Position numbers and translations under genes: made by a program. A DNA stretch of 64,000 nucleotides, taken from Acanthacorydalis orientalis. Its lineage: Eukaryota; Arthropoda; Insecta; Megaloptera; Corydalidae. Each line of letters opens with the position of its first letter. Position 1 is the first letter of the stretch. Below the pieces are notes generated by a model, which was given only the letters and a program-made list of their open reading frames with translations, was not told the origin of the DNA and ran no database searches. The stretch lies in the NCBI GenBank assembly GCA_034766995.1, contig CM068317.1, positions 8,748,501 to 8,812,500 of the forward strand. The letters run 5' to 3'. Positions 59,130 through 64,000 of the stretch are shown piece by piece.

Positions 59130-59480
59130 TCTACGGAATTGAAATGATGAAACTTTTAATATCTGTCCGAGACAGTATCTCTTTCTCGTCTGCTACAAAG
59201 AAAAGAGACATTGTCATCAGCTATTAGATCCGCGCATCTCGTTAAATCAAAACGACGACGAATAGAGAGTACATAGTATATATATACACGCGATCCAGAT
59301 AACAGATGTCACCAACGCTCGAAACAATTATCCGTCTTGTCAAATGCACATTGATGCGACGCCGACATCGCAGTCGAAGAATAAACAAGAAAAATCAGTG
59401 AAACTTTTTCCCTTATTTTCTTCGTTTGATTAAATTTTAATTGCTTGTTTGTTTCAATTGTCCATTTATTGTTTCCGTCG
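59130..59480. other. CpG-bearing complex sequence island, function unknown
   Basis: Balanced sequence (ATCCGCGCATCTCG; AAAACGACGACGAATAGAGA; GATGCGACGCCGACATCGCA). The 60-residue minus frame at 59309-59491 begins with an ATG (MKENDGNNKWTIETNKQLKF) but is unrecognised. Confidence 0.25.
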
Positions 59481-60024
59481 TTTTCTTTCATACTGCTATG
59501 TATGTATGTATGTATATATATATATATAAGGAGCTACTTTGTACGTTCTAAAAATCTTCATTTTTAATACCTTTTATTTAAATCAAATTGAAGCATTTTA
59601 TTATCAGAAGCAATTGTTTGTATTGAAAAAAATTCTTAGTATAAAAACGTTTTCCTCATCAGTAGAGTATTTTAACTTTTATATAGGATATATATATATA
59701 TATAATTTTTTCTATAAGAGAATGGTTATATTCAAGATTTCTGTACAGAAATTGTGACTGTGGACGCGCCATTAGTTCGTCCCCCAGAACTTTGATTTAA
59801 AAATAACTCTCATAATACATGGTTTTCAGTAAGTTTTCCCAGATATTTCCATGAACCAAGTCTACACTTGATACAAAACAAGGTAATATATGATATAATA
59901 CGATCTGGATGATCCACCTCGAGGTACAACCACACACATAACATGACGGTACACGATAACAAGACTCACCCACTCCAAAAACGCTTTGTAAAAAAGAAAC
60001 AAACATGGTTTTCAGTGAAATAAA

Positions 60025-60095
60025 GTATTTTTTAATTAATTTCCGTAATTTTTCAATCATACATGTGAATTTATAAAAGATTTTTAAATAAAATG
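60025..60095. repeat. Dispersed repeat, copy 2 of 2 in the window
   Basis: Matches the copy at 57905-57965. A 14-bp direct repeat ACATGGTTTTCAGT also occurs at 59817-59830 and 60003-60016 just before it. Confidence 0.65.
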
Positions 60096-60138
60096 GTTTG
60101 TAATAATTATAATCATGTTAACTTAATTTATAAAAATA

Positions 60139-60606
60139 CTAGATTTCTTCTTTTTCTTCAATAGCGATATTTTCTTTTTGTGATGTTTTGAGAGTATGAA
60201 AATGTTCGTGGAAAATTCTCGGAATATACGGTAACAAATCCATTATATCCTTACGCTTTTCCTTTGTAAGTGGTTGGATTTTCACCTAAAGTGGAATTAA
60301 TTTAATTTTTTCGTATATTTTCGGCCTTCCTTTTTTTGGTGAACGATCTAAAATCTTGAACTTTACACTATCATCTAAAGATGTTTCATAAAACATATGA
60401 TAAGGGGTTTCTTTTAGAAATCTCATCTGTTGTAGTTTTAATCAATAAACAGATTTTGTCTTAATATTATTTATTCTCGTTGTAATTGATTTCCCTAGAG
60501 ATTTTGTTGAAAAAAATTCTTGTATCATTTGGTGTACCTTTACCAATAACAAGATAATTGTTTGATTGAACACTTGAAGCAAAGAAGTTGACCCAACTTA
60601 AGGATT
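60139..60606 (-). pseudogene. Frameshifted pseudogene of an uncharacterised multicopy protein
   Basis: Minus strand. A first frame from about 60606 reads SWVNFFASSVQSNNYLVIGK and GTPNDTRIFFNKISR; after a frameshift near 60475 a second frame reads RFLKETPYHMFYETSLDDSV, FKILDRSPKKGRPKIYEKIK, KIQPLTKEKRKDIMDLLPYI and PRIFHEHFHTLKTS before TAG at 60139-60141. Two premature stops interrupt the second frame (one where Trp is likely, VY-stop-LK). The PKKGRP basic turn and the DLLPYIPRIFH-type tail resemble C-termini of uncharacterised, repeated arthropod proteins that I suspect are transposon-derived; I cannot name the family. Composition and ordered motifs make this the clearest non-mariner coding remnant. 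Confidence 0.6.
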
Positions 60607-60609
60607 ATT

Positions 60610-60867
60610 TACCTTAAATATAAATATAGTTTTATACAAAAAATCAGATAGATACATGTATTTAAAAAAAGTAAGTGACTTAATCCACTATCAAATTAAA
60701 CAAAAACAATATTATATTTATTGAACAACTTTCCAAAGTCATTAAACGGTACATTTTTGATTTTTTTTCTAAGTTTTTCTAGATTATTCAAATATAAATA
60801 ATTGTAATATAAAATAAATTGTAGTCATTTTTTTCAATTTTTTACTTAGTCCACTGTCATAATTACT

Positions 60868-60930
<63 letters not shown>

Positions 60931-61075
60931 TTCGTCACTATTGTTGATGAAATTGAACTGTTGAAAGCAATATTCGAATTGAAACCACAGAGACGAACTT
61001 GTAGTTCCATTATGAGATAGTATGCAATCAAAACTTGTAGAAAAGCAAATAGACAAACGATTAGAAGAAACTATT
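60610..61075. other. AT-rich sequence with a TA array, no gene seen
   Basis: TA array of about 28 units at 60869-60926. The minus frame 60784-61083 crosses the array; outside it the translation is unrecognised. Confidence 0.5.
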
Positions 61076-61079
61076 CTAA

Positions 61080-61310
61080 ACATTGGGCTACCGCAGAACA
61101 GACCGATTGTGTCTGCGAATTGTTAAGTGGTCAACAATCGACGAAGTGTGGACAGAGGCGACAACGTGTGGTACATTTTCAAACTGAAAACAAACCGCAC
61201 GCTTCGCCTATCGGTGCTTCGGCTCAGTTTGACCGATTCACAAACATACCAAACCGTACGCACGTTGGTTTATTACTTGTTATAGTCCGTGTCTGACAAC
61301 GAATGTTTAA
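61080..61310. other. CpG-bearing complex sequence island, function unknown
   Basis: Balanced, CpG-bearing (CACGCTTCGCCTATCGGTGC then TTCGGCTCAG at about 61199-61228; CGTACGCACGTTGG). The CTTCGCC...CTTCGGC pattern recalls the GC-rich repeat at 11668-11724, though the two do not align at length. Confidence 0.25.
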
Positions 61311-61685
61311 TATATCATTTCAAACTATTTAGGATTTTCGTTATTTACACATCATTATCTATTTGTTTCTAATTTCTTAGAAAATTATAGCAATTATTCA
61401 AAACAATTAAATATTCTTTTTGAACACTAATTGTTTTTATATTAATTTATCATATTTTTTTAATAGTTTAATTTAGATTTTTATGTTAGAATAGTATGAA
61501 ATTCTGCAGTTTACATTTTTCAGTACATTTTTTGCTATAAATATTTAATTTGTTTACTAATTCATTCTAAATATTGTACTTTAATTTATTAAGAATGTTA
61601 CGTGCTTCTAATATGAATTTAGGTTCAATGTTTATAAAAAATATTGATTAATATTCAAATAAAAAAAGCCATGCAATTATCAAAT
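61311..61685. other. AT-rich sequence, no gene seen
   Basis: AT-rich filler with no recognisable feature. Confidence 0.55.
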
Positions 61686-61689
61686 CAGT

Positions 61690-62170
61690 TAATTCCATTT
61701 CATTGAAACGCACGTCACCTATTTCATATCTGTCATAGAATTCGAATGCGCAGTCTTTGAAGATAACTAAAAGCAACTAAACTGTCGAACACAGCTGTCC
61801 GTACATCGACTGTCTGGTTATATTTTGTTCCCGCCACAACACTAATTAAATGACTCATTATCAGTTTTACATGAATGACGTAATCGATTATTGTTTCTTT
61901 TCGTCGTTGTTCCACTAATAGGGACAACGACATGTGCATCCATAAATCTGTTCAGATATTTTCATTTTATTTTTATATTGTTTTTTAGATCAGTACGCAT
62001 CGCATTTCTGTTAAATTCGATCGGTTGAACCGATTGAGTTAGATGGAGATCGATGACGCTGACATCATAGTGTCTGTTTACTAGTCGGAAGGTCGTCTAA
62101 TTGAGCACACGGGGTCAATTGAATTGCCACCAGATGACATTTTCGTAAATGTAATAGTGTTTCTTTGTAG
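61690..62170. other. CpG-bearing complex sequence island, function unknown
   Basis: Balanced block (CGAATGCGCAGTC; CGATCGGTTGAACCGATTGA; GGAGATCGATGACGCTGACA). CGGTTGAACCG near 62020-62030 is a short palindrome. The minus frame 61939-61733 begins with ATG-type Met (MHMSLSLLVEQRRKE) but matches nothing I know. Confidence 0.25.
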
Positions 62171-62423
62171 TTTTGTTTTATATTCAGGTCAGTACTTAAT
62201 GTTATGGATGTTAGGTAAAATTATATTTAAAGTTTATGAAATGTTTTCATTTTCAATTTATGTTGATGGTTAAATTTTGTTATTTAAGTACAATGTTTTC
62301 AAGTTTTTAATGAAATTATTACTTAAAGTATATTAGTCAATATCATAAATTATAATAACCTGTACTATTATTATTTGAGCGGAAAATGTATCTCAAACAA
62401 GAAAGTTTACAAATTCTATGGTA

Positions 62424-63719
62424 TTCGTTTGGTGGGAAAATAATTGCGGTTTTTATCATTTTAAGTCTGCCGTCGATTTTTCTAGTTACCGTTATTTTTT
62501 GTTATAGTTATACGGTACATCATTGTAAACAATGAAATTAGTAGTACTGATTTCAACTTATGTCTATTGTTTTCATTATTTAGCATTGTTAGATTAATTC
62601 TCTTAAATTAGTCATGGAAAAAAGCAAATGTGAACGATTTTGATCTATGATTTTAAATTGGGACATAGAGCAACAGAAACTGCTAGAAATGTCAAATTTG
62701 TTTTTGATGAAGAGTCAATTAGTGAACGTACAGCTCAACACTGGTTCCAAAAATTTCGTAATGGAAATAAAAGCCTTGATGATTAAGAGGGTCTTGGATG
62801 TCCTTCAGCTATAGATAATAATAAATTAAGAATTACTATTGAAGAAGACCCTCGTAAAACAACTCTAGAGGTGGAAGAAGAATTCAATATTGATCATTCA
62901 ACAGTTGTTCGGCATTTGAACCTAATTGGAAAAACAAAAAAGCTGGATAAATGGGTTCTGTATGAACTAAATGAACATTAAGCAATTCAGTGATACAAAG
63001 TCTGCTCTGCGCTGCTTTTGCGTAACAAAAATGATCCCTTTCTTGATCGCATTTCTTGATCGATTTTATCACATGTGATGAAAAGTGGATTCTTTACAAC
63101 AATCGTGAACGTTCATCACAGTGGTTTGACAGAGGTGAACCACCAAAACAATTTTCTAAACCGAAGCTTCATGAAAAAAAAGTATTATTCACTATTTGGG
63201 GGTCGGCAAGTGGCATCATTCACTACAATTTCTTAAATCCATGTGAAACAATACAGCAGAAACATATAGTCAGAAAATTAAAAAAAATCATGAGAAGTTG
63301 AATCATTTACGGTCAGTATTAGTCAATTGAAGAGGAACAATTCTTCTTTATTACAACGCACGACTACACGTCCCACAAATGACTTTAAAAAAATTAAATG
63401 AACTGGGTTATAACACCTTACCTTACCCACCTTATTCTCCAGATCTGTCTCCGATAGATTATCATTTTTGAAACATTTGAGTAATTTCCTACGAGAGAAG
63501 GTTTTTCAAAAATTAAGCATCATCTCGAGCGCTTTCGATGAATTCGTTAATTCTAGGACTCCAAAATTTTATCTTCTAGCAATAAATAAACTTATTTCTC
63601 GTTGAGAGAAATTCATGCAGGTCAGTGGTCTTCATTTTGATTAAAAAATAGATTTTAATTGATATATACGTCTTTATACTCGATACGTAAAAACTTCAAA
63701 TATTTTTGCACCAACCTAA
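62424..63719 (+). mobile_element. Mariner element, Hsmar1/cecropia-like, near full length
   Basis: 1296 bp with TA duplications at 62422-62423 and 63720-63721. The right terminus, read inward, is TTAGGTTGGTGCAAAAATAT; the left is decayed (TTCGTTTGGTGGGAAAATAA then TTGCGGTTTTT). Same lineage and layout as the element at 25177-26451 on the opposite strand. Confidence 0.93.
62614..63644 (+). pseudogene. Mariner transposase pseudogene (Hsmar1-like)
   Basis: ATG at 62614 (MEKSK) to TAA at 63642-63644, about the family's full length. Readable in order across frames: GHRATETARNVKFVFDEESI (HTH1), TAQHWFQKFRNGNKSLDD, HSTVVRHLNLIGKTKKLDKW, then ITCDEKWILYNN (first catalytic Asp kept), WFDRGEPPKQFSKPKLHEKK, FTIWGSASGIIHYNFLNP, ILLYYNARLH (second Asp replaced by Tyr; family ILLHDNARPH) and YSPDLSPIDYHF (third Asp kept). 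Early and internal stops (for example codon 10) and frameshifts. Damage differs from that in the 25-kb copy, so both decayed independently. Confidence 0.92.
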
Positions 63720-63721
63720 TA

Positions 63722-64000
63722 TTTAGAAAAAGTTGTATCTGTTTTTACGCAATAAATCGTTTTCATAATTATTGTTTAAAAATAAAACCAATCATTTTTT
63801 GACCTGACATATAATTAAATAAATCTTAAAAAAATAAAGCTAAGAAGTCATAATAACTAATTATTAATACATATTTACTATAACTAATTAAAACATTCTG
63901 CACTTATTAATTATCCATGAAAATCTGCATCCATCTGGAGAATAGCATGTTTATTGCTTAACTGGAAATTTCTGTTGAAAGATTTAAAGATTTTATTGAC
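63722..64000. other. AT-rich sequence, no gene seen
   Basis: AT-rich filler to the end of the window. Confidence 0.55.

Noticed and set aside
59797..60060. 87-codon minus-strand frame starting with ATG and containing a Cys-rich stretch (CYRVPSCYVCGCTSRW)
   Set aside because: Its first codons lie inside a dispersed repeat also present at 57905, no zinc-binding spacing known to me fits, and it is out of frame with the pseudogene beside it. Treated as chance.
61733..61939. 68-codon minus frame considered as a gag-like fragment
   Set aside because: No zinc knuckle, protease or capsid motif; no neighbouring retroelement sequence.
1..64000. CRISPR array, prophage, operon or other prokaryotic system
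   Set aside because: No regularly spaced unique spacers, no long ORFs, no ribosome binding sites; repeats are microsatellites and eukaryotic transposons.
1..64000. Well-known arthropod microRNA seeds (let-7, miR-1, miR-9, miR-10, miR-124 families)
   Set aside because: Reading for their mature sequences gave no convincing match with a surrounding hairpin.

Overview
The window is eukaryotic nuclear DNA: very AT-rich, without operons or ribosome binding sites, with no long open frame, and crossed by several dozen (TA)n arrays and by decayed class II transposons with TA target duplications. The mix of mariner lineages, a non-LTR retrotransposon tail of an arthropod-like type and CpG-bearing islands that are not depleted fits an arthropod, most likely an insect. 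I cannot name the species. The window reads as intergenic or large-intron sequence; I see no intact protein-coding gene, tRNA, rRNA or CRISPR array.

Layout. 1-11 kb: AT-rich background with TA arrays, a one-ended mariner remnant (1.0 kb) and islands of more complex, CpG-bearing sequence at 4.4-4.7, 6.5-7.1 and 10.3-10.5 kb. 11-24 kb: first copies of a palindromic interspersed repeat, a GC-rich repeat (11.7 kb), a homeodomain-site-rich island (12.8-13.3 kb), two adjacent stem-loops (17.5 kb), a GC-rich foldback element (17.7-17.9 kb) and a non-LTR retrotransposon fragment (20.8-21.3 kb). 25-34 kb: a near full-length Hsmar1/cecropia-like mariner (25.2-26.5 kb), a CpG-bearing island (26.9-27.3 kb), a 369-bp MITE nested in a palindromic repeat (32.6-32.9 kb) and a 549-bp internally deleted mariner (33.0-33.6 kb). 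34-47 kb: more palindromic repeats, GC-rich islands at 35.9-36.2 and 38.2-38.9 kb, and long TA arrays. 48-53 kb: three mariner copies of three lineages. 54-64 kb: palindromic repeats, several islands, a frameshifted pseudogene of an uncharacterised multicopy family (60.1-60.6 kb) and a second Hsmar1-like mariner (62.4-63.7 kb).

Nothing here forms a working pathway. The content that can be supported is repeat biology: four full-span or near full-span mariners, all dead by stops, frameshifts or loss of catalytic aspartates; a non-autonomous mariner derivative spread with one fixed internal deletion; and an abundant palindromic repeat family with about eighteen recognisable copies. The CpG-bearing islands are the only candidates for host function, as regulatory elements or short exons, and none can be proved from sequence alone. 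Open frames of 60-124 codons in the window are mostly TA-array translations or frames without an ATG start.
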